Made by a program: the position numbers and the translations under genes. 5,278 bases of DNA, taken from positions 1-5,278 of the forward strand of contig JAADEP010000094.1 of the NCBI GenBank assembly GCA_013153335.1. Direction: 5' to 3'. Positions 5,115 through 5,278 of this stretch are shown here, piece by piece; position 1 is the stretch's first letter, and every line of letters begins with the position of its first letter. The notes beneath the pieces were generated by a model that did not search any database, was not told the origin of the DNA, and saw only the letters and a program-made list of their open reading frames with translations. The stretch is from Chloroflexota bacterium. GTDB lineage: Bacteria; Chloroflexota; Anaerolineae; Anaerolineales; DRMV01.

Positions 5115-5159
5115 GCTGTGGCGGATACGTAGGCATGCGGTGAGCCGTTCGGGCGAGCC

Positions 5160-5278
5160 TCAAGCCGGGTCGAACCGGTAGAGCATATAGTCGGCCCGGA
5201 CCGCGTAGAGATCGATGTCCGGCTTGATGGCGAACAAGCCAAGGGTGTCCACACGCGCCAGGGGCTCCAGGTAGTTCA
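5160..5278 (-). CDS. C-terminal end of an unidentified protein (5' partial)
   Basis: On the minus strand, a frame with its first full codon at 5276 runs through 38 codons to a TGA at 5162-5160. About 33 of the 38 sense codons end in G or C, matching the real genes here better than the overlapping frames do. The visible end reads NYLEPLARVDTLGLFAIKPD and then a segment ending DYMLYRFDPA, which looks like an ordinary globular C-terminus. I cannot assign a family from so little. The start lies beyond the right edge. The gene has the same orientation as the rodZ-like gene, 225 bp upstream of it. Confidence 0.65.
   Translation of the reverse strand, partial: NYLEPLARVDTLGLFAIKPDIDLYAVRADYMLYRFDPA

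Larger units (their letters stand above)
4935..5159. other. Intergenic region upstream of the rodZ-like gene
   Basis: This 225-bp spacer lies between the stop of the gene at the right edge and the rodZ-like ATG. It contains the rodZ Shine-Dalgarno and -10 box at its left end and an imperfect inverted repeat at 5017-5114. The ORFs that cross it lack a ribosome-binding site and show no recognisable protein sequence. I see no intrinsic terminator with a T-tract for the right-edge gene. Confidence 0.6.

Noticed and set aside
4985..5254. Minus-strand ORF of 89 codons (GTG start) over the intergenic region
   Set aside because: Its product is Ser/Pro/Arg-rich without a fold, it lacks a ribosome-binding site, and the frame ending at 5160 has far better codon use over the shared part.

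Overview
The window is a GC-rich bacterial chromosome segment, most likely from a Chloroflexota (Anaerolineae-like) organism. That assignment is inference: it rests on Thr-Pro-rich extracytoplasmic tails, a RodZ-like protein with DUF4115-type architecture, a membrane winged-helix/zinc-ribbon protein and strong G/C preference at third codon positions. No rRNA, tRNA, CRISPR array, transposase or phage gene is visible.

Layout, left to right. Positions 1-566 (+) hold the 3' end of a glycoside hydrolase resembling the C-terminal part of GH36-type alpha-galactosidases. Positions 567-666 are a T-rich spacer ending in a perfect consensus sigma-70 promoter (TTGACA, 17 bp, TATAAT) that fires rightward. 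No protein gene lies downstream of it on the + strand. Instead, after about 125 nt there is a strong intrinsic terminator (748-789). The promoter and terminator together define a probable small RNA gene, antisense to the unusual C-terminal extension of murE. From there to the right edge every gene is on the minus strand. Read in their own direction these are: the last codons of an unidentified gene entering at the right edge (5278 to 5160); a spacer of about 225 bp with a degenerate inverted repeat and a -10 box; a RodZ-like protein with two tandem HTH domains (4934 to 3522); a 194-aa membrane winged-helix/zinc-ribbon protein of unknown function (3452 to 2868); rpiB (2848 to 2375); and murE (2355 to 667).

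The last three genes are separated by only 19 bp each and have clear Shine-Dalgarno sequences, so they look like one operon. The rodZ-like gene lies 69 bp upstream, and a second -10 box sits in that gap. The cluster links cell-shape control (RodZ acts with the MreB elongation machinery) and peptidoglycan precursor synthesis (MurE) with a sugar-phosphate isomerase and an unstudied membrane protein. The least explained items are the compact RNA gene at 630-789, the murE extension it overlaps, the duplicated HTH in the RodZ-like protein, and the inverted repeat near 5017-5114.
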